This document shows positions 8,867 through 18,085 of a DNA stretch of 64,000 bases, piece by piece (position 1 is the stretch's first letter; every line of letters begins with the position of its first letter). The position numbers and the translations under genes were made by a program. The DNA is taken from assembly GCA_965116335.1 (NCBI GenBank), contig OZ220677.1:2923680-2987679 (forward strand), read 5' to 3'. This stretch comes from G963663315 sp965116335. GTDB taxonomy: Bacteria > Pseudomonadota > Gammaproteobacteria > Arenicellales > Poriferihabitantaceae. A model generated the notes under the pieces. That model had not been told where the DNA came from and ran no database searches. It saw only the letters and a list, made by a program, of their open reading frames with translations.

Positions 8867-9640
8867 ATGGCGGAATCCCACTCAGAAACGGTGATTGAAG
8901 TCCACCACTGGTCGGGCAAGTTATTCACGATAAAAACCACCCGTTCCCCCGGCTTGCGTTTCCGCAACGGCGAGTTCGCGATGATGGGGATGGAGGTCGA
9001 TGGCAAGCCTCTGATGCGCGCCTATAGCATGGCCAGCTCGAACTACGAGGATTATCTGGAGTTTTACAGCATCAAGGTACAGGATGGACCGTTGACCTCC
9101 AGACTACAGCATGTGAAGGTAGGGGACAAACTGCTGGTCAGCAAAAAACCCACTGGTACTTTGTTATGGGATCGTTTGCGTCCCGGCAAGCGCCTTTACC
9201 TGTTGGGCACCGGTACGGGTCTTGCGCCCTACCTTTCGATCATCAAGAGCCCGGATGTCTATGACAATTTTGAAAAGGTCATTCTGGTGCATGGTTGCCG
9301 TTATGTAAACGAGTTGACCTATCAACGGCTGATTGAGCATGAACTCAGGGACAATGAATACTTCGGCGACAGTGTCAAGGACAAACTGATCTACTATCCC
9401 GCCGTCACGCGGGAGAAATACAAGAATTTCGGTCGGCTCTCGACATTGCTTGAAAGCGGGCAGCTGATGAAGGATATCAATATGCCGGCCCTGAACGTCG
9501 ACGATGATCGGTTCATGTTGTGTGGTGGCCCGGGTATGCTGAAAAGTTTATCCGGCATTCTCGACAACATGGGTTTCCAGGAAACCCGCCGCAACGACTA
9601 CAGGGAGTATGTGGTGGAACGTGCTTTCGTGGAGAAGTAA
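8867..9640 (+). CDS. fpr: Ferredoxin/flavodoxin-NADP+ reductase, bacterial class II
   Basis: This 257-residue FAD enzyme exchanges electrons between NADPH and ferredoxin or flavodoxin. The FAD-binding RAYSMAS motif (the RxYS signature) lies near residue 50. LLGTGTGLAPYLSI (pyridine nucleotide binding) follows, then LVHGCRYVNELTY and MLCGGPGM. The C-terminus ends in YVVERAFVEK, the usual tail of subclass IIA reductases. The length is normal. It is downstream of argB with a 25-bp gap and has no obvious terminator before the repeat that follows. Confidence 0.93.
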   Translation: MAESHSETVIEVHHWSGKLFTIKTTRSPGLRFRNGEFAMMGMEVDGKPLMRAYSMASSNYEDYLEFYSIKVQDGPLTSRLQHVKVGDKLLVSKKPTGTLLWDRLRPGKRLYLLGTGTGLAPYLSIIKSPDVYDNFEKVILVHGCRYVNELTYQRLIEHELRDNEYFGDSVKDKLIYYPAVTREKYKNFGRLSTLLESGQLMKDINMPALNVDDDRFMLCGGPGMLKSLSGILDNMGFQETRRNDYREYVVERAFVEK

Positions 9641-9720
9641 TTTCAGAGTGAGTCAGCCCCATAATAAAAAACGCGCATCTGTTGTTGCAGGAGACTCGTA
9701 CAATAACACATTCCGAATGG

Positions 9721-9857
9721 TTGTGTCCCCCCATCCAATCCGTTTGCGGATTGGATTCCCCCTCAAGGGGGGAATGATTGGACGGTATCACTCCCCCCTT
9801 GAGGGGGAGTCCGCGATACAAGGGCGAAGCCCGCCGGGGAGCGGGTGGGGGGATTGG
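9721..9857. repeat. Dispersed intergenic repeat, copy 2
   Basis: Shares with copy 1 the palindrome around CCAATCCG..CGGATTGG, the CCCCCTCAAGGGG blocks, and the segment GTCCGCGATACAAGGGCGAA. It fills most of the gap between fpr and the convergent nuclease-like gene. No gene is visible in it. Confidence 0.75.
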
Positions 9858-9871
9858 GCTGGACGAGGTTT

Positions 9872-11437
9872 TCAGGCCGGGATGACCTTCACTGCCGCCA
9901 GGTTCCGGTCTTTGGCGCTGAACGCTATGCCAATCAGGTGGATGGGTTGGTTTCGGCTGCGATATTTGTCGGCATAACCCTTCTCCTGCATCTGTTCAAT
10001 CGCCTGTTGCGCCGTATCCTCACTATTGCTGTCTGTATCCGACATCTTGAACTCAAATACAAATACCTGATCTCCATGCAATACCACCATATCTGCCCGA
10101 CCCCGGCTACTGGAATCCTCTACCCGAAGGGTAAGACCAATCGTACAAAAGCAGGCATATAACATCCCCGCATACCAGGCTTCATATCGAGCCGGACTCT
10201 GAGTACCCTGCCACTGATACGGAATCCCGGCGAAGAAGGATTGCAGATGCTCCGTGAATCCATCGAAGTCATTGGCAACCAGCAGACGCGCCAGTGCCTT
10301 GCCATTCTCCGATACTTCCCGACCCCGCTTGCCCAGATAACTCAATAACCCCTGATTCAGACTCTGGCGTACCTCGAAGTTCGGATAATCCAGTGTATAG
10401 AAGGTCTGGGCACCATCCCATTCTCGTTCGGTAATCGTCAAATAACCGGTCTGGAATAACAGGGCATCAATGGTGATGTCATCTATATCGAAGGTGGAGA
10501 GCAAATCTTCATCAGAGATACGATTTTCCAGTTCCAGTGGACTGATTTCCCGATCCATCATGACTCGAAACAAGAAGGTAGGGGAACCGGTCTCAAACCA
10601 ATGCGACTTGAACTGGCGTTTGCGGAACAACAGCAATAGATCAAATGGATTGTACAGTTTCTCCTCTCCGAGCCAGTGATAGCCGTTATACCATTTACGG
10701 ATTTGATCCCGGTCAAGGCCGGGTAACTCCGGGGCGAATACAGTATCAAGGTCTTTGTCGGTATAGCCGCAGATCGTAGCAAACTCTGAATCCAGGCTGA
10801 TATTGTCCAGGTTGTTGAGACCGGAGAACAAGCTCACTTTCGAGAACATACTGATGCCGGTGACGAAGACGAAGCGGACATCCCGGGCACTGTCCTTGAT
10901 GATGCCGTAGAAGCCCCTCAGGTAATCCCGGTTGGCTCTGGCCATTTCCGGGTTATCCAGTACATCCAGAATCGGTTTGTCGTATTCGTCTACCAGAATG
11001 ACGACCTTTCGCCCGGTCTGTGCATGCAGGCGATTCAGTATGTTTCTCAGACGGCGGGGGCCGGTGTGCGACTCAGTGGCTTGAGTAAGTCCGTAACGAC
11101 GTTCTACACTTTCCAACTGCTCGATAATGTCGCCATCCAGTTCGCCAGGCTCGTTGTACTTGCCACCAAAGCTCAATCGCACCACGGGATGTTTGACCGA
11201 CCAATCCCAGTGCGGATGGATATGCAACCCCTGAAACAGGGCTTCATTGCCCTCGAACAGTTCCTGTAGCGTATCGATCAGCAGACTCTTGCCGAAGCGG
11301 CGCGGGCGAGAAAGGAAATAGAAACTGCCCATTTCGACCAGTCGCTGGATATGTGGCGTCTTATCGACGTAGTAGCAGTCCTGTTCCCGAATGGTGCGGA
11401 AATCCTGGATACCGATGGGGAGTCTATGGCGAGTCAT
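9872..11437 (-). CDS. AAA-ATPase-like / PD-(D/E)XK nuclease-domain protein, copy A
   Basis: This 521-residue protein starts at ATG 11437 (MTRHRLPIGIQDF). The N-terminal half is an AAA-ATPase-like domain, with a Walker A-type RPRRFGKSLL (Lys about 50) and a Walker B-type VILVDEYDKP. The C-terminal part is a PD-(D/E)XK-type nuclease domain, with Asp in GRADMVV (about 449) and EFK at 462-464. This architecture is widespread and often multicopy in bacteria; its role is not established, though mobile-element or defence functions have been suggested. It follows a VapB-like antitoxin by 22 bp. A second, largely identical copy lies at 20547-22109 in the same orientation. Confidence 0.85.
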   Translation of the reverse strand: MTRHRLPIGIQDFRTIREQDCYYVDKTPHIQRLVEMGSFYFLSRPRRFGKSLLIDTLQELFEGNEALFQGLHIHPHWDWSVKHPVVRLSFGGKYNEPGELDGDIIEQLESVERRYGLTQATESHTGPRRLRNILNRLHAQTGRKVVILVDEYDKPILDVLDNPEMARANRDYLRGFYGIIKDSARDVRFVFVTGISMFSKVSLFSGLNNLDNISLDSEFATICGYTDKDLDTVFAPELPGLDRDQIRKWYNGYHWLGEEKLYNPFDLLLLFRKRQFKSHWFETGSPTFLFRVMMDREISPLELENRISDEDLLSTFDIDDITIDALLFQTGYLTITEREWDGAQTFYTLDYPNFEVRQSLNQGLLSYLGKRGREVSENGKALARLLVANDFDGFTEHLQSFFAGIPYQWQGTQSPARYEAWYAGMLYACFCTIGLTLRVEDSSSRGRADMVVLHGDQVFVFEFKMSDTDSNSEDTAQQAIEQMQEKGYADKYRSRNQPIHLIGIAFSAKDRNLAAVKVIPA

Positions 11438-11459
11438 GGCCCATGTTCTATCAGTACGC

Positions 11460-11666
11460 TCACTGTCCGGGTAATTCCTCCTGGCGACGCGGCACATCCA
11501 CAATATCGGGCATTGTGCCACCCAAAGCGTCAAGGCGTTTCGCGGCCTGTACACGCACGAATGTTTTCACAGCCTCCCGAAAGAGGTCAGATTTATTCAT
11601 ACCGGGGTCAGCCAATTCCAGAGCTTTCTCATAAAGTGAATCATCAAGCGAAATAGTTGTACGCAC
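11460..11666 (-). CDS. VapB-like ribbon-helix-helix antitoxin
   Basis: The product is 68 residues, VRTTISLDDSLYEKALELAD at the start followed by a short helical region. It fits the N-terminal DNA-binding strand and helices of VapB-type antitoxins. The start is GTG 11666, chosen because a perfect AGGAGG lies six bases upstream; the frame itself stays open to 11708. A VapC PIN-domain toxin would normally follow directly, but here the next gene 22 bp downstream is the AAA/PD-(D/E)XK protein. It may therefore be an orphan antitoxin, or it may be paired with that protein; the latter is speculation. Confidence 0.75.
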   Translation of the reverse strand: MRTTISLDDSLYEKALELADPGMNKSDLFREAVKTFVRVQAAKRLDALGGTMPDIVDVPRRQEELPGQ

Positions 11667-11735
11667 GAAATACCTCCTGAATCTGTAATTGCCATAATCA
11701 TACATCAAATGGACAACTCTTTCATTGCCCTCCCG

Positions 11736-13757
11736 CTATCGGTCATTTTGCAGCATGGATAACTGGTCCCGGTTAATGTGGCAGAACAGGGTGTGGCCGT
11801 TGACGGTTTGGGCTGGCGGGGTGGTTTCATCACAGATCTTTCCGACCTTGCGCGGGCATCTGAGTTGGAATGGGCATCCCGTTTCGGGTGGGGCGGTTTC
11901 GACAGGTTCGCTGATCTCGACATGGGATTGCGCGTCCGGGTCTGGTTCGAGCGCGGCTTCCATCAAGGCTTCGGTATAAGGATGAAAAACCGGTTGGTAA
12001 ACCGCTTCGACCGCACCGATTTCACAAATCCGTCCCTGATACAGTACCAGCACACGATCAGCGACCGCACGTACTGTGGCCAGGTCATGCGAGACGAACA
12101 GATAGGCGACCCCGTTTTCCTGTTGCAGTTTCGATAACAGTTCAAGCACTGCGGCCTGAACCGAGACATCCAGCGCTGAAGTGACCTCGTCACAGAGTGC
12201 CAGTATCGGTTCTGCGGCAAAGGCGCGAGCAATACCGACCCGTTGTTTTTCTCCCCCGGACAGTTGATCCGGGGTGCGCCCCAGATAGTCTCTGGTCAGG
12301 CGGACGCTCTCAAGCAGGTCGGATGCCCGGTCGAGGGCGGTAGTCTGGTCCATGTCAAAGTAGAGTTGCAGCGGAGCAGACAGGATTTGTGCAACGGTTT
12401 TCCTCGGATTGAGCGATGAATCCGGGTTCTGGAAAATCATCTGTATATCTTTCCTGCACTGTAACGACCGGGCAGTAGCGCTGTCCAGAGATTCCCCGCC
12501 TGCTATCCGCATGGTTCCGTTGCAGGGCCGGATGAGACCCGCGATCGCACGTAGTATGGTTGATTTCCCGCTGCCGGACTCCCCGACCACGGCAATGGTT
12601 TCTCCTTTGTGCAGGACCAGGTTGACATTGTCCACGGTTCGTGTTCGCTGTCGGTTTGCAGGTTTTGTGAGACGGCTGAACAGCCGCGGACGGTCGTAGG
12701 ATATTGCCAGATTCCGAAGTTCAAGTAAGGGCTGGTTCTTGTCATCTGCCGCTATTGCCCCGGCTCCTTCCTGAAAGCTGCTTTGCGGGAAATTGCCGCA
12801 ATCGAAGTGACAACGTACCAGTCGGTTATCCGCCGTTGCGGTCAACGGCGGTGATTCATTGAGGCATATCTCCTGCTGATACGCGCATCTGGGCGCAAAG
12901 GCGCACGCGCTTCGGGTGGCTGACAGTTTCGGCGGGTAGCCGGGCAGGGCTTGTGCAATCCGTCCTGCGCTGATTTTCGGGATCGAGGACAATAATCCAC
13001 GGGTATAAGGGTGGCTCGGTTGTTTGAGGATTTCGAGACTGGTTCCGAGCTCCACCAGCTCTCCGGAATACAGTACCGCAGCCCGGTCGCTGATCCGGGC
13101 AATCGCTCCCAGATCATGGCTGACAAACACCATGGCTACCTGCTGGCTGTGGCAGAGTTCTCTGAGCAGTTCGAGAATATGCACCTGAGTGGTGACATCC
13201 AGGCCGGTGGTCGGCTCGTCCAGCAGCAAGACACGAGGACGACCAGCCAGCGCCATGGCAATGGCGCAGCGTTGTTGCTGACCGCCGGACAACTCATGCG
13301 GATGACGCTCCCGGATCTGTTCGGGGGAGGGCAGTCGGACTTTCGCCAGCAGCTTGATTACCTCCGCCCGGTGGTCTGCGGGCACCAGGTCGGTATGCAG
13401 CATCAGGGATTCTTCTATCTGCTGGCCAATCGTCATCGTGGGAGTCAGGGATTGCCCGGCGTTTTGCGGAACCAGGCAGATTTCCCCGCCCCGGATCGCC
13501 TCGAGCTCAGTACGGGTCATATCAAACATCGGGAGGTTGTCAAAAATAGCGGCGCCGCCCAGCAATTCCAGTCCCTGCTCCAGATAGCCCATCATGGACA
13601 GCGCGACTGTGCTTTTCCCGGAACCGGACTCGCCGACCAGCCCCAGGATTTCGTTTGGCCGGACCTCCAGTGTAATCCCCCGCAGAACCGGGATCGGAGC
13701 CGCGTTCCCGGCCCGGACTCCGACAGACAGATTATCCAGCTGAATCAGTGGATTCAT
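11736..13757 (-). CDS. Peptide-type ABC transporter, fused double ATP-binding protein
   Basis: 673 residues with two complete ATPase domains in one chain, like a DppD-DppF fusion. Domain 1 has Walker A GESGSGKST (42-50), signature LSGGQQQR, Walker B LLLDEPTTGLD and the switch His in VSHDL. Domain 2 has Walker A near 389-397, LSGGEKQR, and Walker B reading LALCDEVTSALD, with Val where Pro is usual; otherwise it is intact. Each ATPase is followed by the HPYT...C..RC region found in oligopeptide importers. It powers the two permeases encoded immediately upstream; the start abuts the permease stop, so translation is probably coupled. Confidence 0.95.
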   Translation of the reverse strand: MNPLIQLDNLSVGVRAGNAAPIPVLRGITLEVRPNEILGLVGESGSGKSTVALSMMGYLEQGLELLGGAAIFDNLPMFDMTRTELEAIRGGEICLVPQNAGQSLTPTMTIGQQIEESLMLHTDLVPADHRAEVIKLLAKVRLPSPEQIRERHPHELSGGQQQRCAIAMALAGRPRVLLLDEPTTGLDVTTQVHILELLRELCHSQQVAMVFVSHDLGAIARISDRAAVLYSGELVELGTSLEILKQPSHPYTRGLLSSIPKISAGRIAQALPGYPPKLSATRSACAFAPRCAYQQEICLNESPPLTATADNRLVRCHFDCGNFPQSSFQEGAGAIAADDKNQPLLELRNLAISYDRPRLFSRLTKPANRQRTRTVDNVNLVLHKGETIAVVGESGSGKSTILRAIAGLIRPCNGTMRIAGGESLDSATARSLQCRKDIQMIFQNPDSSLNPRKTVAQILSAPLQLYFDMDQTTALDRASDLLESVRLTRDYLGRTPDQLSGGEKQRVGIARAFAAEPILALCDEVTSALDVSVQAAVLELLSKLQQENGVAYLFVSHDLATVRAVADRVLVLYQGRICEIGAVEAVYQPVFHPYTEALMEAALEPDPDAQSHVEISEPVETAPPETGCPFQLRCPRKVGKICDETTPPAQTVNGHTLFCHINRDQLSMLQNDR

Positions 13758-14594
13758 TCAGACCACCCCCTGCACCCGATCAACCTGTAACGCCTTGCCC
13801 AGCGCGTCTGCAAACAGGTTGATACCGATAATCAGCGTAGACAGGAAGATGGCTGGCCAGACACCGGCCCAGGGGGCCACAGTCAGGAACTCTCTGGAAT
13901 CAGAGATCATCAATCCCCAGTCCGGTGTTGGCGGCGTGGCGCCGAAGCCGAGGAAACTCAAGGAACTGAACGCCAGCATCATCCACGACCAGCGCATCGC
14001 CCATTCCACCAGCAGGATGTCCTGCAGATTCGGCAACATCTCCTGAAAGACAATGTACCGCGAACCATGACCGCGTACGCGAGCGGCGGTAATATAGTCC
14101 TTGACGGCGATACCCTGCGCCGCGCCCCGGCCAATACGAATAACAGAAATACCGTTGAAGAAGGACAGGGTCGGAATCAGGGCATAGACTCCACCGCCGG
14201 TAAAACTGACAATCAACAACAGGAACAGCAGTCCGGGGATGGCGAGAAAGGCATCGACCAGCCGCATGCACACTTCGTCGATGCGCCCGCCCACCAGACC
14301 GAGCGAGACACCGGCGATTCCACCCCACAGCGCTGCAATAATGGCGGAGACCAGAGTGATGATAATTGAAACCCTGCCGCCGCTAATGGTTCTGCTGAAG
14401 ACATCCCGGCCCAGGCTGTCTGTGCCCATCGGGTGCGTCCACGAGGGCGCCTGCAGGATGCGGTCGGCGTTCTGCAGGGCAACATCGTAAGGAGTGATGA
14501 AAGAGGCAACCACTGCCAGCAGCAGGTGAAACACGACCAGAAACAGGCCGATTGCGCCGACTGGCCTTGCCATGATGTCACGCAGGACGGTCAT
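13758..14594 (-). CDS. Peptide-type ABC transporter permease, DppC/OppC family
   Basis: This 278-residue inner-membrane protein has about six hydrophobic segments. The first is at 16-35. The GTDSLGRDVFSRTISGGR motif, characteristic of DppC/OppC permeases, follows at about 57-74. The cytoplasmic EAA-type loop (..AARVRGHGSRYIVFQEMLPN) contacts the ATPase. It overlaps the preceding permease gene by 17 bp and abuts the ATPase gene. The substrate cannot be read from the permease; the family carries peptides, nickel, opines, sugars and others. Confidence 0.94.
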   Translation of the reverse strand: MTVLRDIMARPVGAIGLFLVVFHLLLAVVASFITPYDVALQNADRILQAPSWTHPMGTDSLGRDVFSRTISGGRVSIIITLVSAIIAALWGGIAGVSLGLVGGRIDEVCMRLVDAFLAIPGLLFLLLIVSFTGGGVYALIPTLSFFNGISVIRIGRGAAQGIAVKDYITAARVRGHGSRYIVFQEMLPNLQDILLVEWAMRWSWMMLAFSSLSFLGFGATPPTPDWGLMISDSREFLTVAPWAGVWPAIFLSTLIIGINLFADALGKALQVDRVQGVV

Positions 14595-15543
14595 CAGAAA
14601 CCTGAGTCCGAAGCCGCGGATTGAGTAAGATAACCAGAAAATCCGCGATCAGATTGACCACCAGATACATGACCGCGAACATCAGCGCGATAGCCTGAAC
14701 CAGCGGCAGGTCGCGGTCGAAGATACTCTGGATGATCAGCGTGCCCAACCCCGGATAGTTGAAAACCTTTTCGATCACGACCACTCCGCTGAGCAGCCAG
14801 GCCATGGTCAGGGCGACGATATTGATGGTCGGCAGCAAAGCGCTCGGCAACATGTGGCGAAATACAATACGCCTGAACGGTACCCCTTTCAGGGTTGCCA
14901 TTTTCACGAATTCACTGGACAGGGTATCGATCACACTTGCTCGGGTGATACGCAGGATATGTGCAGTCATGACAAAAGCCAGAGTAATCATCGGCAATAT
15001 GATATTGGGTAGTATCCGGGCGACCGAAGCCTCGGTCGGTAGTATGGTTACGGCGGGAAACCATTGCAGGTTGATGGCGAAAATAAAGATCAATACGGTG
15101 GCAATGACGAATTCCGGGATAGTCATTGCCAGCAACGCGATGCCGGACACGATATGGTCTGGAAAGCGCTCCCGGTAAACCCCGGCAATCACTCCCAGCA
15201 GGATGGCCAGTGGAATACCGATCAGGGCGGCGGATGTCCCCAATATGACCGTATTGCGGAATCGCGGAGCAATGATCTCGCTGATCGGTCGGTTGCGTTT
15301 CAGCGAATCTCCGAAGTCACCCTGTATAGCCTGGCCGGACCAGTCCAGAAAGCGCTTGACAGCAGACTGGTCAAGCCCGAGTCCAGACTGGCAGTTGGAT
15401 AATCGTTCACCCTGAGCGAGCTTGCCGAGATAAGCGGTACAGGCATCGCCCGGCAGCGCTTCGGTCACGCTGAATACCACGATGGCGACAAATATCAGCG
15501 TCAATACCGCCATCACCAATCGCCGCAGGAGAATTTTCAACAA
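14578..15543 (-). CDS. Peptide-type ABC transporter permease, DppB/OppB family
   Basis: This 321-residue inner-membrane protein begins with a hydrophobic segment (MAVLTLIFVAIVVFSVTEAL). It has the periplasmic loop typical of DppB proteins and an EAA-type motif in the FVKMATLKGVPFRRIVFRHMLPSA region. A late stretch, GVVVIEKVFNYPGLG, is highly characteristic of the family. It starts 12 bp after the binding-protein gene and overlaps the next permease by 17 bp. This is consistent with one transcript producing a full importer. Confidence 0.94.
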   Translation of the reverse strand: MLKILLRRLVMAVLTLIFVAIVVFSVTEALPGDACTAYLGKLAQGERLSNCQSGLGLDQSAVKRFLDWSGQAIQGDFGDSLKRNRPISEIIAPRFRNTVILGTSAALIGIPLAILLGVIAGVYRERFPDHIVSGIALLAMTIPEFVIATVLIFIFAINLQWFPAVTILPTEASVARILPNIILPMITLAFVMTAHILRITRASVIDTLSSEFVKMATLKGVPFRRIVFRHMLPSALLPTINIVALTMAWLLSGVVVIEKVFNYPGLGTLIIQSIFDRDLPLVQAIALMFAVMYLVVNLIADFLVILLNPRLRTQVSDDRPA

Positions 15544-15555
15544 AATGATCTTCCT

Positions 15556-17076
15556 CTATTGCGTGGCGATCCGGTGCCACTCGACAAACAGCGTTTTTTC
15601 AGAAGGAAGACTGGAAATCCGGGCGCTGAATACCCGATTTATATTCAGGTAGAACGGAATGATCGCGCCGCCCTCGTCAAACAGTATTTGCTGGGTTCTG
15701 GCATACATCGAACGGCGTTTGACCGGGTCGATTTCCTTACGGGCCCTGTCCAGGCTGTGATCAAATTCCGGGTTATTCCAGTAGGTCTCATTCCAGCTGG
15801 CGCCTGAGCGAAATGCCTCATTCAGAATCTGGTCTGCCGGACGCTGGTTCCAGCGAGTCGATACGAATGATTCCCGCATCCAGGTATCGGTCCAGTAGCC
15901 ATCCGCCGGAACCTGATGGATATGCACCCGTATACCGGCTTCAATCGCCTGGCTCTGGTAGACCTCGGCCATCGAAATAAACAGTTTATCGACCGACGAG
16001 GTATATAAATCCACGTCAATCCCGTCGCGGTAGCCAGCCTCTTTCAGTAATGCCTTCGCGGTTGGAATATCCCGCTGGCAGCCCATGTCCGCATAATACG
16101 GGTCACCGGGCCAGACCGGCGTATCACAGGCAGGTTGCCCGCCGCCATCACCCAGCGCCAGCCGGATCATATCGGGTCGGTCAACCACCAGACGCATCGC
16201 CTTGCGTACCCGCACATCATCGAATGGCGGTTGGTCGGTTCGCATGACCATTCCGGGCCAATGCCCGGTGCGGACGGTCTGTACGATGAAATCAGGATTA
16301 TTCTCGAATAGCCTCAACTGTCTTCGGTTGATCGAAGGCAGATAGTCGATTTGCCCGGATAGCATGGCCTGGATTTGCGCCACCTGATCGGGAATGGCGA
16401 CCACCTCAATGCGTTCGACTTGAGGAGGCCCCTGCCAGTATTCCGGGTTGGCGACCAGCAGGGTGATGCCCTCAGGATCATTCCTCAATAATTTATACGG
16501 CCCGGTTCCATCACCCGTTTTCTCCAGCGTGCCGGCGCTGTCCTCGGCGATGATGCCACAGCGCGGATCAATCAGTAGCAGAGGCAGGTCGGCATGAGCG
16601 GATTTCAGGTGAAACCGTACCGTCCGGTCATCCAGCGCTTCGGCCCGGTCTATGACAGCCAGCGTGGACGCGACCGGGGAGCCTCTCTGTGGGTCCAGCG
16701 CGTGCTCGATAGAGTAGACTACATCGGCGGCCACCAGTGGCTTGCCGCTGTGGAACCGGACGCCCGATCTTAGCCGGAATGTCCAGGTGCGGGCATCATC
16801 GGACACATCCCAGGAAGTGGCCAGCCCCGGCTGGATTGTGCCATCATGATTCTGGTTAACCAGCCGGTCGAACAGGGTCAGCGTAGTGAAATAAAAGCGG
16901 GTGGGGGAGTAGGGGTCCAGGGATTCAGCGCCACCGAAACCGGCATCATAAGCCAGGCGCAACAGACCCGCATGAGTAACGGAGGCGGACAGCAACAGCA
17001 GCAACACAATCGCCAGACTCGACCGGACAGGCCGAAAATACCGCGCTCCGGGAATCTTAACGGGTTTGGAAGGCAC
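15556..17076 (-). CDS. Periplasmic substrate-binding protein, family 5 (peptide/opine/nickel type)
   Basis: 506 residues. A signal peptide covers about residues 1-36 (hydrophobic core SLAIVLLLLLSASVTHA, cleavage likely after THA). There is no lipobox, so it should be free in the periplasm. The mature part shows family landmarks: the LDPYSPTRFYFTTLTLFDRL opening, GLATSWDVSDDARTWTFRLR and GVRFHSGKPLVAADVVYSIE. It delivers the ligand to the permease pair. It overlaps the upstream FkbM-type gene by 20 bp. No feature identifies the ligand; the oxygenase neighbours argue that it may not be an ordinary peptide. Confidence 0.94.
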   Translation of the reverse strand: MPSKPVKIPGARYFRPVRSSLAIVLLLLLSASVTHAGLLRLAYDAGFGGAESLDPYSPTRFYFTTLTLFDRLVNQNHDGTIQPGLATSWDVSDDARTWTFRLRSGVRFHSGKPLVAADVVYSIEHALDPQRGSPVASTLAVIDRAEALDDRTVRFHLKSAHADLPLLLIDPRCGIIAEDSAGTLEKTGDGTGPYKLLRNDPEGITLLVANPEYWQGPPQVERIEVVAIPDQVAQIQAMLSGQIDYLPSINRRQLRLFENNPDFIVQTVRTGHWPGMVMRTDQPPFDDVRVRKAMRLVVDRPDMIRLALGDGGGQPACDTPVWPGDPYYADMGCQRDIPTAKALLKEAGYRDGIDVDLYTSSVDKLFISMAEVYQSQAIEAGIRVHIHQVPADGYWTDTWMRESFVSTRWNQRPADQILNEAFRSGASWNETYWNNPEFDHSLDRARKEIDPVKRRSMYARTQQILFDEGGAIIPFYLNINRVFSARISSLPSEKTLFVEWHRIATQ

Positions 17077-18085
17077 CTTGTATCATTGAGGATATTTTTG
17101 AGTTTTTCCGACAGGCGAACAGATTGTACCCTTTATTCGGATTTGTTTTTATGGAGTTGACATCCTTGACATCGGCAACCGGGGTATAGTTCCCGTGTTC
17201 GAGATGAAATACCAGAAATCCGCAATCAAGTACATACCGGCTGGCCGCGCTGGATGAGTCAGTGCCGTGGTCTTCGTAGATCAGCAGAAACTCAAGTTGC
17301 AGAGTCTGCGCTGCGCCTTTCAGTGCTTCGATTTCCAGTCCCTCGACATCCAGCTTGATCACCACTGGCTGATGTGGTGCGCCAAACCGCGCAACCAGCT
17401 GGTCAATGGATAACGAATCGACCGTTTCACTTGCCGTCAGGGCATGACCGGGTTTCACGACTACCGAGGCGGCTTCATTGGCCAGCGAATCCGGGTTGAC
17501 GTTTATCTGTACCTGCTTGCCACCCTGTTCACAAACCGCGCCCCGGATTGCAGTAAATCTGTACTCATTCAGTTCATTGTTCCGGCAAAGATTGTCGAAG
17601 TTCGATTGTACCGGCTCGACTGCAATCACCGTTTTACCGGAGCAGGCGCCGGATGAGACCAGCACACTCCAATAACCATGATTGGCACCCAGATCCAGAA
17701 ACAGGTAGCCAAGCGACTGGACTGCTGTTAGCACCCTTTCGATTTCCGGTTCGTAAGAGAATCCCCGACAAACCAGCTTGCTCCAGTAGGAGTCCGCCAG
17801 ATAAAAACGGAACCGTGTATCCGGGTTCAGACGGACGATACAGACTGCATCGCGGGAGACCCATGTTGCGACTCCGATACCTGCCCATGCCAGCCACTTG
17901 TAGCCGAACGGGCGACTCAGCACGCCATACAGTTTGAGCAGGCAAACCGCCAGAATATTTGCCGGATTCCTGTCAAACGCAAGCCTCCGTTCCTGCAACG
18001 AAGTCAACCCTCTGGCCGCCCGGTCAGGCCGGTTCCGGTGTGAGCTTGTTCGCCATCCATCGTGCAAAATGATGAGACGGTTCAT
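17057..18085 (-). CDS. FkbM-family methyltransferase
   Basis: 342 residues if started at ATG 18085, which overlaps the Rieske gene by 62 bp; TTG starts near 18007 or 17995 are alternatives. The S-adenosylmethionine motif FLDLGANHGYWSVLV lies near residue 130 and the acidic AVEPVQSNFDNL follows. IKLDVEGLEIEALKGA is the diagnostic FkbM segment. Members O-methylate sugars, antibiotics or lipids. The gene lies between the oxygenases and the ABC importer, with overlaps on both sides, so it probably acts in the same pathway. A short hydrophobic stretch near residues 57-75 may associate with the membrane. Confidence 0.88.
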   Translation of the reverse strand: MNRLIILHDGWRTSSHRNRPDRAARGLTSLQERRLAFDRNPANILAVCLLKLYGVLSRPFGYKWLAWAGIGVATWVSRDAVCIVRLNPDTRFRFYLADSYWSKLVCRGFSYEPEIERVLTAVQSLGYLFLDLGANHGYWSVLVSSGACSGKTVIAVEPVQSNFDNLCRNNELNEYRFTAIRGAVCEQGGKQVQINVNPDSLANEAASVVVKPGHALTASETVDSLSIDQLVARFGAPHQPVVIKLDVEGLEIEALKGAAQTLQLEFLLIYEDHGTDSSSAASRYVLDCGFLVFHLEHGNYTPVADVKDVNSIKTNPNKGYNLFACRKNSKISSMIQGAFQTR

